Source: G965222335 sp965222335 (GTDB lineage: Bacteria; Pseudomonadota; Gammaproteobacteria; Pseudomonadales; Halieaceae). Taken from it: 64,000 nucleotides of DNA. The stretch is taken from positions 3,224,001 through 3,288,000 of the forward strand of contig OZ244944.1 in NCBI GenBank assembly GCA_965222335.1, in the 5' to 3' direction. The notes beneath the pieces were generated by a model that worked only from the letters and a program-made list of their open reading frames with translations, searched no databases and was not told where the DNA came from. Below are positions 8,589-17,045 of this stretch, piece by piece. How positions within the stretch are numbered: position 1 is the stretch's first letter; the number at the start of each line of letters is the position of its first letter. Made by a program: the position numbers and the translations under genes.

Positions 8589-9464
8589 TTGAGGATCTCG
8601 ATTGTTATCCCCGCGAAGAATGAGGCGCAGGGGCTGATAAGCATACTGCCAGGGCTGGTAGCACAGTACCCTGAAGCAGAGATCATCGTGGTCGACGACG
8701 GCTCCACTGACAACACGCTGGAAATCTGCCAGCAGCATGGCGTCAGGGTGGTGAGCCAGCCCTACTCCAAGGGGAATGGCGCCGCAATCAAGGCAGGTGC
8801 CCGCGCCGCTTCCGGCGACGTTATCGTGTTTATGGACGGCGATGGCCAGCACGACCCGGAAGATATCCCGCGCCTGCTGTACCGGGTGGAGGAAGGCTAC
8901 GATCTGGTAGTCGGCGCCCGCGGCGGTCGCGCGGACCAGGCCAGCGTGGTGCGGTGGGGCGCGAACAGCATTTACAACCGCCTGGCCAGCTGGATGGTGA
9001 ACCAGCGGATTGCAGACCTGACCTCGGGTTTCCGCGCGGTGGACCGCAAAAAATTCCTCAGCTTCCTCTACCTGCTGCCCAACGGTTTCAGCTACCCCAC
9101 CACTTCGACCATGGCTTTTTTTCGTGCCGGGTATTCGGTGGGCTTTGTCCCGATTTCCGTGCAGCAGCGGGCGGGTAAGAGCCATATCAACATGTTGCGA
9201 GACGGTGTGCGCTTCTTTCTGATCATCTTCAAGATCGGCACGCTGTATTCACCGCTCAAGGTCTACTTCCCGGTTTCGGTGGGTGTGGCTGCGCTGGGTT
9301 TTGTCAATTACTTCCTGGCCTGGCTCAGCTCCGGCTCACTGCGGTTCACCAATATGAGCACCGTGCTGGTGCTCGCGGGGATGACGATTTTCCTGATGGG
9401 CCTGCTCTCGGAACAGCTCACCAACCTGCAGTACAAGGACGCCGATATCGACCCCGACGATTGA
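8589..9464 (+). CDS. Polyprenyl-phosphate glycosyltransferase, GT2 family (DPM1/GtrB-like)
   Basis: Cytoplasm-facing GT2 enzyme expected to load a sugar from a nucleotide donor onto undecaprenyl phosphate. The N-terminal domain has the classic IVIPAKNEAQG opening, IIVVDDGSTDNT (the nucleotide-binding Asp) and a metal-binding FMDGDGQHDP near residue 85. Two C-terminal hydrophobic segments (about 220-245 and 260-280) match the membrane-anchored GtrB/ArnC type rather than soluble DPM1. The start is TTG at 8589, 3 bp after the previous stop. The order GT-C, GT-C, GT2 after pilA suggests the lipid-linked sugar made here feeds the two GT-C proteins. Confidence 0.85.
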   Translation: MRISIVIPAKNEAQGLISILPGLVAQYPEAEIIVVDDGSTDNTLEICQQHGVRVVSQPYSKGNGAAIKAGARAASGDVIVFMDGDGQHDPEDIPRLLYRVEEGYDLVVGARGGRADQASVVRWGANSIYNRLASWMVNQRIADLTSGFRAVDRKKFLSFLYLLPNGFSYPTTSTMAFFRAGYSVGFVPISVQQRAGKSHINMLRDGVRFFLIIFKIGTLYSPLKVYFPVSVGVAALGFVNYFLAWLSSGSLRFTNMSTVLVLAGMTIFLMGLLSEQLTNLQYKDADIDPDD

Positions 9465-9473
9465 GGCAGGCCG

Positions 9474-9953
9474 CTACAGCGGCACCCGCAGCGCGAGGGT
9501 CTCCTTGACCTGTTCCATCACCACATAGCTGGTACTTTCCTGTACCCCCGGCAGGGTGAGCAGCGTATCCCCCAGGAACTCCCGGTAGGCGGCCATATCC
9601 GCTACCCTGGCCTTGATCAGGTAGTCAAAGTTGCCAGACACCAGGTAGCACTCCTGAACCTCCGGCAGGTCAGAAGCCGCCGCCTTGAACTCCTCGAAGA
9701 TGTCCTGGGAGGTGCGGTTGAGTCGTATCTGCACAAACACCACCAGTCCGGCATCAAGGTACTCCGGGTCCAGGATGGCCTTGTAGCCCCGGATCACCCC
9801 CTCGCGCTCCATGCGCCGAATCCGCTCCTTGCAGGGCGTGGGCGACAGGCCGACCTGCCTCGCCATGTCCACGAAGCTGGCGCGGGCATCGTCCTGTAGC
9901 AGGCGCAGGAGTTTGCGGTCGGTGCGACTGAGGGTGTGCAACTTGCGCTCCAT
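9474..9953 (-). CDS. lrp: Leucine-responsive regulator Lrp
   Basis: Lrp/AsnC-family DNA-binding protein of 159 aa. The N-terminal helix-turn-helix (DRKLLRLLQDDARASFVDMARQVGLSPTPCKERIRRME) and the C-terminal RAM domain with VQECYLVSGNFDYL and TLPGVQES closely match true Lrp rather than AsnC. It is divergent from alanine dehydrogenase across 195 bp, an arrangement in which Lrp-type proteins usually control the catabolic gene in response to alanine or leucine. Whether it also acts as a global regulator cannot be told from here. Confidence 0.9.
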   Translation of the reverse strand: MERKLHTLSRTDRKLLRLLQDDARASFVDMARQVGLSPTPCKERIRRMEREGVIRGYKAILDPEYLDAGLVVFVQIRLNRTSQDIFEEFKAAASDLPEVQECYLVSGNFDYLIKARVADMAAYREFLGDTLLTLPGVQESTSYVVMEQVKETLALRVPL

Positions 9954-10148
9954 GGGGCCTCCAAAAACTGGTTTCAGTTATAAGCCGGATCCGGGTTCAG
10001 ACTTTTGCAGCTTATTGCAGCCGATAACGCTGAAAGGTGCCAGAATACAGTGAAAACAACTAATCGGAAGCCAAAAATACAGAGAAAAGCGCGATTTAGC
10101 TCGCCTATGATAGTGGATTAACAGATATCACCATCGAGGAATTGCAAC

Positions 10149-11288
10149 ATGTTGATCGGCGTACCCCGCGAAATCAAAAACCACGAGTACCGCATCGGCC
10201 TGACCCCTGCCGGGGTCAAGGAGCTGGTGGGTCAGGGTCACAGCGTGCTGGTTGAGCACAACGGCGGCCTGGCGGTCGGGTTTGACGACGAGCAGTACCG
10301 GGCTGCGGGCGCGGAAATCGTCGATACGGCAGAGGAAATCTTCAGCCGCGGCGAAATGATCATCAAGGTCAAGGAGCCGCAGCCGGAGGAGTGTCGGATG
10401 CTGTCCCCCGGACAGCTGCTGTTTACCTACCTGCACCTGGCCCCGGACCCCGAGCAGGCGCGCCTGCTACTGGAATCCGGTGCCAGCGCTATCGCCTACG
10501 AGACAGTCACTTCCAGTGGCCGGGGACTGCCCCTGCTGGCGCCGATGAGTGAGGTGGCCGGGCGCATGGCGGTGCAGGCGGGCGCCCACAACCTGGAGAA
10601 AGCCCAGGGAGGTAACGGGACATTGCTGGGCGGCGTGCCCGGAGTGGAGCCCGCCCGGGTGCTGGTGATCGGCGGCGGGGTGGTCGGCATCAACGCCGCG
10701 CGGATGGCAATGGGCCTGGGCGCCGACGTGACGATTGTGGACAAGTCCCTGGACCGGCTGCGAGAGCTGGATATGCATTTTGGTGGCCGGCTGCGGAATA
10801 TCTACTCCACTACCGATGCGGTGGAGAGCTACGTCCTGGAATCAGACCTGGTGATCGGCGCCGTGCTGGTGCCTGGCGCGGCGGCCCCCAAGCTGGTCAG
10901 CCGCGAGCTGGTGGCGCAGATGAAGCCCGGTTCGGTGATGGTGGACGTGGCGATTGACCAGGGTGGCTGTTTTGAGACCAGCCGCGCCACGACCCATGAA
11001 AAACCCACCTACGTGGTCGACGATGTGGTGCACTACTGCGTGGCCAATATGCCCGGCGGTGTCGCCCGCACCTCGACCCTGGCCCTGACCAACGCGACCA
11101 TGCCCTATGCCATCACCCTGGCGAACAAGAGCCTGGAAGGCGCGCTGCGGGATGACGAGCACCTGCGCAACGGGCTCAATGTCCACGCCGGCATGATCAC
11201 TCACGCGGCGGTTGCCGAGGCGCTGGATTATGAATATGTAGAGCCGCTGACTGCGGTGGTGCATGCAGGGCTTGAGCGGTCGGCGTGA
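10149..11288 (+). CDS. ald: Alanine dehydrogenase
   Basis: NAD-dependent oxidative deamination of L-alanine to pyruvate and ammonia. The 379-aa protein begins MLIGVPREIKNHEYRIGLTPAGV, typical of Ald. It has the substrate lysine/histidine region (IIKVKEPQ, YLHLAP), the Rossmann motif VIGGGVVGINAARMAMGLGADVTIVD, and the VDVAIDQGGCFETSRATTHEKPTY block that marks alanine dehydrogenases. The ATG is preceded by GAGGA (10136-10140). It is divergent from lrp, which probably regulates it. A hairpin follows the gene at 11309-11326. Confidence 0.96.
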   Translation: MLIGVPREIKNHEYRIGLTPAGVKELVGQGHSVLVEHNGGLAVGFDDEQYRAAGAEIVDTAEEIFSRGEMIIKVKEPQPEECRMLSPGQLLFTYLHLAPDPEQARLLLESGASAIAYETVTSSGRGLPLLAPMSEVAGRMAVQAGAHNLEKAQGGNGTLLGGVPGVEPARVLVIGGGVVGINAARMAMGLGADVTIVDKSLDRLRELDMHFGGRLRNIYSTTDAVESYVLESDLVIGAVLVPGAAAPKLVSRELVAQMKPGSVMVDVAIDQGGCFETSRATTHEKPTYVVDDVVHYCVANMPGGVARTSTLALTNATMPYAITLANKSLEGALRDDEHLRNGLNVHAGMITHAAVAEALDYEYVEPLTAVVHAGLERSA

Positions 11289-11308
11289 GTTTGGGTACGG
11301 TCAGCGGT

Positions 11309-11326
11309 GGCCGAATTGATTCGGCC
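11309..11326. repeat. REP-like palindrome between ald and glcB
   Basis: GGCCGAATTGATTCGGCC is an 18-base near-perfect palindrome followed by TTTC, lying between two convergent genes. It shares its core with the longer inverted pair at 30108-30204 (GGCCGAATTCATTCGGCC). It may be a single REP-type unit and could also act as a transcription terminator for one or both genes. Confidence 0.7.
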
Positions 11327-11340
11327 TTTCCCCGTTCCTC

Positions 11341-13521
11341 TCACGCACCAGATTTCGCCTTCGCCTCCCGACGCCGCCGGTGCAAGACCGGCTCGGTGTA
11401 GCCGTTGGGTTGGGCGCAGCCCTCGAATACCAGTTCGCAGGCCGCCTGGAAGGCAACGCTGTCGGCGAAGTCGGGGGCCATGTCGCGATAGGTGGGGTCG
11501 CTGGCGTTCTGCTGGTCCACCACCTGCGCCATGCGCTCCATGGTCTTGCGCACCTGTGCCTCGGTGCACACGCCGTGGCGCAGCCAGTTGGCGATGTGCT
11601 GGCTGGAGATACGCAGGGTGGCGCGGTCCTCCATCAGGCCGACGTCGTTGATGTCGGGCACCTTGGAGCAGCCCACGCCGTGATCGATCCAGCGCACCAC
11701 GTAGCCGAGGATGCCCTGGGCGTTGTTGTCCAGTTCCCGCTGGATCTCGTCCTCGCTCAGGCCCTCGGCGCCCTTGAGGGGGATGGTGAGGATGTCATCC
11801 AGTGAGGCGCGCGCGCGGGACTTGATCTCGTCCTGGCGCGCGGTCACGTCCACCGTGTGGTAGTGGGTGGCGTGCAGGGTCGCGGCGGTGGGCGAGGGCA
11901 CCCAGGCGGTGTTGGCGCCGGCTTTAGGGTGACCGATCTTGGCCTCCAGCATGTCCGCCATCAGGTCGGGCATCGCCCACATGCCCTTGCCGATCTGGGC
12001 CCGGCCCTGCAGGCCGCAGGCGAGGCCGGTGTCGACGTTCCAATCCTCGTAGGCCGTAATCCAGGGCTCCTGCTTCATCGCGCCCTTGGGCGTCATCGCT
12101 GCCGCTTCCATCGAGGTGTGAATCTCGTCGCCGGTGCGGTCGAGGAAGCCGGTGTTGATAAACACCACCCGCTCGCTGGCGCGGTGAATGCACTCCTTGA
12201 GGTTGATCGTGGTGCGCCGCTCCTCGTCCATGATGCCGAGCTTGAGGGTATTGCGGGCCATACCCAAAGCGTCCTCGATGCGCTCGAACAGCTCGCGGGT
12301 AAAGGTCACTTCCTCCGGGCCGTGCATCTTGGGCTTGACGATATACACGCTGCCGCAGCGGGAGTTGCGCGGCTCGTCTTCGCCTTTTTTCAGGTCGTGC
12401 AGGGCGATCAGGGCGGTGAACATACCGTCCATGATGCCCTCGGGAATTTCGTTGCCATCCTTGTCGAGAATCGCATCGTTGGTCATCAGGTGGCCCACGT
12501 TGCGCACGAACATCAGGCTGCGCCCGGGCAGCACCAGCTCGCTGCCGTCCGCGGCCGTATACACGCGGTCGGGGTTCAGGGTACGGGTGCGGGTCTCGCC
12601 GCCCTTGTCGAAGGACTCCTGCAGGTCGCCGCGCATCAGCCCCAGCCAGTTGCGGTAGACCACGGTCTTGTCCGCGGCGTCCACCGCCGCCACCGAGTCC
12701 TCGCAGTCCTGGATGGTGGTCAGGGCCGCCTCCAGCACCACGTCCTTGACCCCGGCAGCGTCGGTCTTGCCGATGGGGCTGTTGGCGTCGATCTGGATCT
12801 CGATATGCAGGCCGTGGTGCTGCAGCAGAATGCTGCGCGGGGCATTGCGCTCGCCGGTGTAGCCGCGGAATTGCGCGGGCTCGGCCAGGGAGGTGATGGG
12901 GCCGTCCTGAAGCACGACCTGCAGCTCGCCATTGACCACGGTATAGGCCCTGGCCTGGCTGTGATCGCCCGAGGATAGCGGGCAGTACTGGTTGAGGAAG
13001 TCCCGGGCCCAGGCGATCACCCTGTCACCGCGCACCGGGTTGTAGGCGCCGGCGCGCTCGGCGCCATCGTCCTCGGGAATCACGTCGGTGCCATAAAGGG
13101 CATCGTAGAGGCTGCCCCAGCGGGCGTTGGCGGCGTTCAGGGCGTAGCGCGCGTTCGTCACCGGCACCACCAGCTGGGGGCCGGCCAGGGTGGCGACCTC
13201 CGGGTCCACATTGCGGGTGCTGATCTGGAAGTCCTCACCCTCGGGCAGCAGGTAGTCGATATCCTGCAGGAACTGCTTGTAGGCCGCGCGATCATAATCG
13301 GCGCCCGGGTGCTCCCGGTGCCAGCCGTCGATCCTGGCCTGGATCGCGTCCCGCTCCGCCAGCAGCTCGCGGTTGCGCGGTCCCAGGTCCGCCAGGATCT
13401 GTTCCAAATCCGCCCAGAAGTCAGCCGGCGCCACGCCGGTACCGGGGGCGATGTCGTCGGTGAGCAGATCGTGCAGTTCCCGGGCAATTTGCAGGCCGCC
13501 CTGCTGGATGCGGTCGGTCAT
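11341..13521 (-). CDS. glcB: Malate synthase G
   Basis: Condenses glyoxylate with acetyl-CoA to malate, in the glyoxylate shunt or glycolate use. With the start at 13521 (MTDRIQQGGLQIA, AGAGGG upstream) it is 726 aa, close to the 723 aa of the E. coli enzyme; the frame stays open 28 codons further upstream. Visible family blocks are NARYALNAANARWGSLYDALYGTDVI, GLMRGDLQESFDKGG, IVKPKMHGPEEV, LGIMDEERRTTINLKE, and the C-terminal RATLRISSQHIANWL. Isocitrate lyase is not in the window. A LysR gene follows upstream on the same strand but is separated by 130 bp. Confidence 0.96.
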   Translation of the reverse strand: MTDRIQQGGLQIARELHDLLTDDIAPGTGVAPADFWADLEQILADLGPRNRELLAERDAIQARIDGWHREHPGADYDRAAYKQFLQDIDYLLPEGEDFQISTRNVDPEVATLAGPQLVVPVTNARYALNAANARWGSLYDALYGTDVIPEDDGAERAGAYNPVRGDRVIAWARDFLNQYCPLSSGDHSQARAYTVVNGELQVVLQDGPITSLAEPAQFRGYTGERNAPRSILLQHHGLHIEIQIDANSPIGKTDAAGVKDVVLEAALTTIQDCEDSVAAVDAADKTVVYRNWLGLMRGDLQESFDKGGETRTRTLNPDRVYTAADGSELVLPGRSLMFVRNVGHLMTNDAILDKDGNEIPEGIMDGMFTALIALHDLKKGEDEPRNSRCGSVYIVKPKMHGPEEVTFTRELFERIEDALGMARNTLKLGIMDEERRTTINLKECIHRASERVVFINTGFLDRTGDEIHTSMEAAAMTPKGAMKQEPWITAYEDWNVDTGLACGLQGRAQIGKGMWAMPDLMADMLEAKIGHPKAGANTAWVPSPTAATLHATHYHTVDVTARQDEIKSRARASLDDILTIPLKGAEGLSEDEIQRELDNNAQGILGYVVRWIDHGVGCSKVPDINDVGLMEDRATLRISSQHIANWLRHGVCTEAQVRKTMERMAQVVDQQNASDPTYRDMAPDFADSVAFQAACELVFEGCAQPNGYTEPVLHRRRREAKAKSGA

Positions 13522-13653
13522 GAATGTGTCCCTCTGAAAGTGGCGGTCAGGCGGGCGCGAACGCGTGCGCGCCAGGCCCACTCGGGATTCTAGGGAAGCA
13601 CCCATAATTTAGCTAATTTATCGTTTTTATCGTGGCCATAACGGCGGCAAATG

Positions 13654-14610
13654 TCAGGGCAGTGGTTCCTTGCCGTCCAGCTCCCGGGCGGTGTCGGCGA
13701 TCAGCTTGCGCAGCCAGCGGTTGGCGGGGTTATGCTGCAGTAGCGGGCTCCAGGCCATTTTCAGTTCCAGGGGCGGGATTTCCAGGGGCGGCTCCCGCAG
13801 CACCACCCGGGGATTGTCCTCCTTCAGCATCGCGGCGCGGGTGGGCAGGGTGACGATCAGGTCGTTCTGTTCCGCCAGGGTCATCGCCGCCTGGTAGTGC
13901 CGGGTAAACACGCGAATCTGGCGCTTTTTCCCCAGCTTGGCCAGGGCGGCGTCCACCCAACCCAGGCGCTGCACGTCGTCCGGGTCCACGCCCACGCCCA
14001 CGCCCATGCCGGTCTTGCTCACCCAGATGTGCTTGGCCTTCAGGTAGTTGGCCAGGGTGAAGTTCTCCAGCACCGGGTTTTCCGGGCTCAGCAGGCAGGA
14101 GAAGCTGTCGTTCCACAGGTGAATCTGGTGGAAGGACTGGGGCATCGAGTCGAAGCGGTTGATCACCATGTCCACCTTGCCCCGCTCCACGTCGAGAAAG
14201 CTCACATCCGAGGGGGTCATGATATCCAGGGTCAGGCCCGGGGCCCGGTTGCGCAGCTTGCCCAGCACCGCCGGCAAGAGGGTGGACTCGGCGTAGTCGC
14301 TGGCCATGATGCGGAACACGCGGTCGGCTTTCTCCGGGTCGAAGGCAGAGCGCGGCTGCACCGCGCGGTCGATATTGGTCAGGACCTCGCGCACGATGGG
14401 CTCCAGTTCCAGGGCCCGCTCCGTGGGGGTCATGCCGTCGGAGGTGCGCACCAGCAGGGGGTCGTCGAAAAGCTCCCGCAGCCGGCGCAGGCCGTTGCTC
14501 ATGGCGGGCTGGGACAGGTTCAACTGGTGCGCCGCCTGGGTCACATTGCGCTCCCGCAGCAGGGCGTCCAGGTACACCAGCAGGTTGAGGTCGATGCGGT
14601 TAATATTCAC
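13654..14610 (-). CDS. LysR-family transcriptional regulator
   Basis: 318-aa LysR protein. The N-terminal winged helix-turn-helix (DLNLLVYLDALLRERNVTQAAHQLNLSQPAMSNGLRRLRELFDDPLLVR) is of the NodD-like subgroup and is followed by a periplasmic-binding-protein-like effector domain. It is divergent from the acyl-CoA dehydrogenase at 14759 across 148 bp, so that gene is its most likely target. It is also the gene upstream of glcB on the same strand. The effector is unknown. Confidence 0.9.
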   Translation of the reverse strand: MNINRIDLNLLVYLDALLRERNVTQAAHQLNLSQPAMSNGLRRLRELFDDPLLVRTSDGMTPTERALELEPIVREVLTNIDRAVQPRSAFDPEKADRVFRIMASDYAESTLLPAVLGKLRNRAPGLTLDIMTPSDVSFLDVERGKVDMVINRFDSMPQSFHQIHLWNDSFSCLLSPENPVLENFTLANYLKAKHIWVSKTGMGVGVGVDPDDVQRLGWVDAALAKLGKKRQIRVFTRHYQAAMTLAEQNDLIVTLPTRAAMLKEDNPRVVLREPPLEIPPLELKMAWSPLLQHNPANRWLRKLIADTARELDGKEPLP

Positions 14611-14758
14611 TTTATGAATGCCGGAGATGAAGTAGATAGATTGGGTAAATTATACCCGGGTCCGTAGAATTGCCAATCCATGCGCCCACGCGCTCGCACC
14701 GACCGCAGTTTCGCAGCTTGGGTATACTTACGCTCCCGATTTTTTCACAGGATTCCAC

Positions 14759-16528
14759 ATGGCTGACTATCGCCCCCCACTCGAAGACATGACCTTCCTG
14801 ATCGACGAACTGCTGGATGTCGGCGGTCGCCTGGGTGAGCTGCCGCCCTTCGCGGAGCTCGGCGTGGGCCCCGAGCTGACCACGGCCCTGCTGGAAGAGG
14901 CGGGCAAGCTGGCGGCTGACGCAATTTCGCCCCTGCGACGGGCGGGGGACCAGCACCCGGCGAGCTGTGCCGACGGCAAGGTGAGTATCACCCCGGGTTA
15001 CGCCGAGGCCCTGCAGCAGCTGGGGGAGGGCGGCTGGCTGGGTATTGCCTCGGACCCGAACTACGGCGGCCAGGGGCTGCCGGAGATTTATGCCACCGCC
15101 GCCTGTGAAATGTGGAACAGCGCCGACACCGCCCTGGCGCTGGCCCCGGTGCTCAGTACCGGAGCGGCCCTGGCGCTCGCGGCCCACGGCAGTGAGGAGC
15201 AAAAGCAGACCTACCTGCCCAAACTGCACAGTGGCGAATGGTCCGGCACCATGAACCTGACCGAGTCCGGGGCGGGCTCGGACCTCGGGGTGATGAAGAC
15301 CCGGGCGGTGCCCGAAGGCGAGCACTACCGGATTCACGGCCAGAAAATCTACATCACCTGGGGCGACCACGACGCCTGCGAGAACATCATTCACCTGGTG
15401 CTGGCGAAGCTGCCGGACGCGCCGGAAGGCAGCCGCGGCATCTCCCTGTTCCTGGTGCCCAAGTTCCTGGTCAATGCAGACGGCAGCCTGGGCGAGCGCA
15501 ACGACGTGTACCCGGTGTCGGTGGAGCACAAGCTGGGCATCCACGGCAGCCCCACCTGCGTGATGGCCTTCGGCGATAACGAAGGCGCCATCGGCTACCT
15601 GGTGGGGGAGGAAAATCGCGGCCTGGCCTGCATGTTCACCATGATGAACGAGGCGCGGCTGAAAATCGGCCTGCAGGGCCTCGCCTGCAGCGAGGGCGCT
15701 TACCAGCAGGCCCTGTGGTACGCGAAAGAACGGGTGCAGGGCGGTGTGCCCATTATCCAGCATCCCGATGTGCGGCGCATGCTGCTGACCATGAAGTCTC
15801 TGAACGAGGCCATGCGCGCGCTGCTTTACAGCGAGGCCCTGACCATGGACCTCGCCCACGCCGGCCCCGAGGACCAGCGCCAGGCACAGCAGGCGCGCAT
15901 CGACCTGATGATCCCGATTATCAAGGGCTGGCTCACCGAGGTCGGTCAGGAGCTCACCTCCCTGGGGGTGCAGGTGCACGGCGGCATGGGCTACGTGGAG
16001 GAGACCGGCGCTGCCCAGTATCTGCGGGACGTGCGTATCGCCGCGATCTACGAGGGCACCAACGGTATCCAGGCTGCGGACCTGGTCAGTCGCAAGCTGG
16101 GGCGCGATCGCGGCGCGGCGATGGCGGCGGCACTGGAGGACGTGGCGCAGACCGCCGCCGCCCTGCGCAAGGCCGACGACGCGGGGCTTTCGGTGATCGC
16201 CGGCGCCCTCGACACGGCGCTGGCGCAAACGCAGGAGGCCACTACCGCGCTGGTGCAGGCACTGCAGGATGATGACGCCGTGGCCCTGGGTGCCTCATTC
16301 GATTACATGATGCTCTGCGGCTACCTGTTCGGCGGTCAGCACCTGGCCCGCGCAGCCCTGCTGGCCCACGAGCGCCTGCAGGCGGGCAGTGACCGCGAGT
16401 TCTACCAGCGCAAGGTGGCTACGGCGCGCTTCTACGCGGAACAGGTCCTGCCGCGCTGCGGCGGCTTCGCGGGCGCTATCGCCGGCGCCGCCGGCGCCCT
16501 GCGGGACTATCCCGAAGACTGGCTGTAA
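14759..16528 (+). CDS. Long acyl-CoA dehydrogenase with C-terminal extension (DmdC/FadE5-like)
   Basis: FAD-dependent dehydrogenase of 589 aa, about 200 residues longer than MCAD-type enzymes and typical of the family including 3-methylmercaptopropionyl-CoA dehydrogenase (DmdC). Visible motifs are the FAD/substrate loop MNLTESGAGSDLG, ITWGDHD, the FAD-binding VQVHGGMGYVEETGAAQYLRD, and IAAIYEGTNGIQAADL with the catalytic Glu. The C-terminal extra domain ends in the acyl-CoA dehydrogenase C motif region (GYLFGGQHLARAALL). The start is the ATG at 14759. The rraA-like gene follows after 16 bp. The exact acyl substrate is not determined by the sequence. Confidence 0.88.
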   Translation: MADYRPPLEDMTFLIDELLDVGGRLGELPPFAELGVGPELTTALLEEAGKLAADAISPLRRAGDQHPASCADGKVSITPGYAEALQQLGEGGWLGIASDPNYGGQGLPEIYATAACEMWNSADTALALAPVLSTGAALALAAHGSEEQKQTYLPKLHSGEWSGTMNLTESGAGSDLGVMKTRAVPEGEHYRIHGQKIYITWGDHDACENIIHLVLAKLPDAPEGSRGISLFLVPKFLVNADGSLGERNDVYPVSVEHKLGIHGSPTCVMAFGDNEGAIGYLVGEENRGLACMFTMMNEARLKIGLQGLACSEGAYQQALWYAKERVQGGVPIIQHPDVRRMLLTMKSLNEAMRALLYSEALTMDLAHAGPEDQRQAQQARIDLMIPIIKGWLTEVGQELTSLGVQVHGGMGYVEETGAAQYLRDVRIAAIYEGTNGIQAADLVSRKLGRDRGAAMAAALEDVAQTAAALRKADDAGLSVIAGALDTALAQTQEATTALVQALQDDDAVALGASFDYMMLCGYLFGGQHLARAALLAHERLQAGSDREFYQRKVATARFYAEQVLPRCGGFAGAIAGAAGALRDYPEDWL

Positions 16529-16544
16529 GGCGGGAGACACTGCA

Positions 16545-17030
16545 ATGACTGACATTTCCACCCCCGACCTGGCCGATGCCCACCCCGCGGCCCGGGCCTT
16601 GGAACTGCCCTGGCAGAACCTGGGTGGCGTGCGCCGCTTTGGCGGCCGCGCGGTCACCATCAAGTGCCACGAGGACAACTCCCTGGTCAAGGCCTGCGTG
16701 GCGGAGCCCGGCGAGGGCCGGGTGATCGTGGTGGATGGCGGCGGTTCCCGCCGCCGGGCGTTGCTGGGGGATATGCTGGCAGAGCAGGCCGCGAGCAACG
16801 GCTGGGCGGGGCTGGTGATCAACGGGGTGATCCGCGACGTGGACGAGATTGGCGCCACGGCCCTGGGGGTGCAGGCCCTGGGCACCGTGCCCCTGAAAAC
16901 GGACAAGCGGGGCGAGGGACAGCGCGATATCGAGCTGCACTTCGGCGGCGTGACCATCGCCCCGGGGGATTACATCTACGCCGACAATAACGGCGTGCTG
17001 GTCAGTAGCACCCCCCTGACCGGGGCCTGA
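16545..17030 (+). CDS. rraA: RraA-family protein (RNase E regulator / HMG-type aldolase)
   Basis: 161-aa RraA fold protein. RraA in E. coli inhibits RNase E; relatives act as 4-hydroxy-4-methyl-2-oxoglutarate or oxaloacetate aldolases. Conserved segments are FGG(R), VVDGGGSRRRALLGDMLAEQAA, GWAGLVINGVIRDVDEIG and the C-terminal GDYIYADNNGVLV. The NGxIRD block with its Asp is kept, so enzymatic activity is possible. The ATG at 16545 follows a GGGAG site; a longer open frame upstream overlaps the acyl-CoA dehydrogenase and has no conserved content. Confidence 0.88.
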   Translation: MTDISTPDLADAHPAARALELPWQNLGGVRRFGGRAVTIKCHEDNSLVKACVAEPGEGRVIVVDGGGSRRRALLGDMLAEQAASNGWAGLVINGVIRDVDEIGATALGVQALGTVPLKTDKRGEGQRDIELHFGGVTIAPGDYIYADNNGVLVSSTPLTGA

Positions 17031-17045
17031 TCAGGATCGGCGCCC

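Noticed and set aside
13522..13605. Longer malate synthase start at 13605.
   Set aside because: It adds 28 non-conserved, Arg-rich residues. ATG 13521 has a ribosome-binding site and gives the family length.
14759..17030. DMSP demethylation cluster, suggested by the DmdC-like dehydrogenase.
   Set aside because: No DmdA, DmdB or DmdD gene is adjacent, and the same family includes many general long-chain or branched acyl-CoA dehydrogenases.
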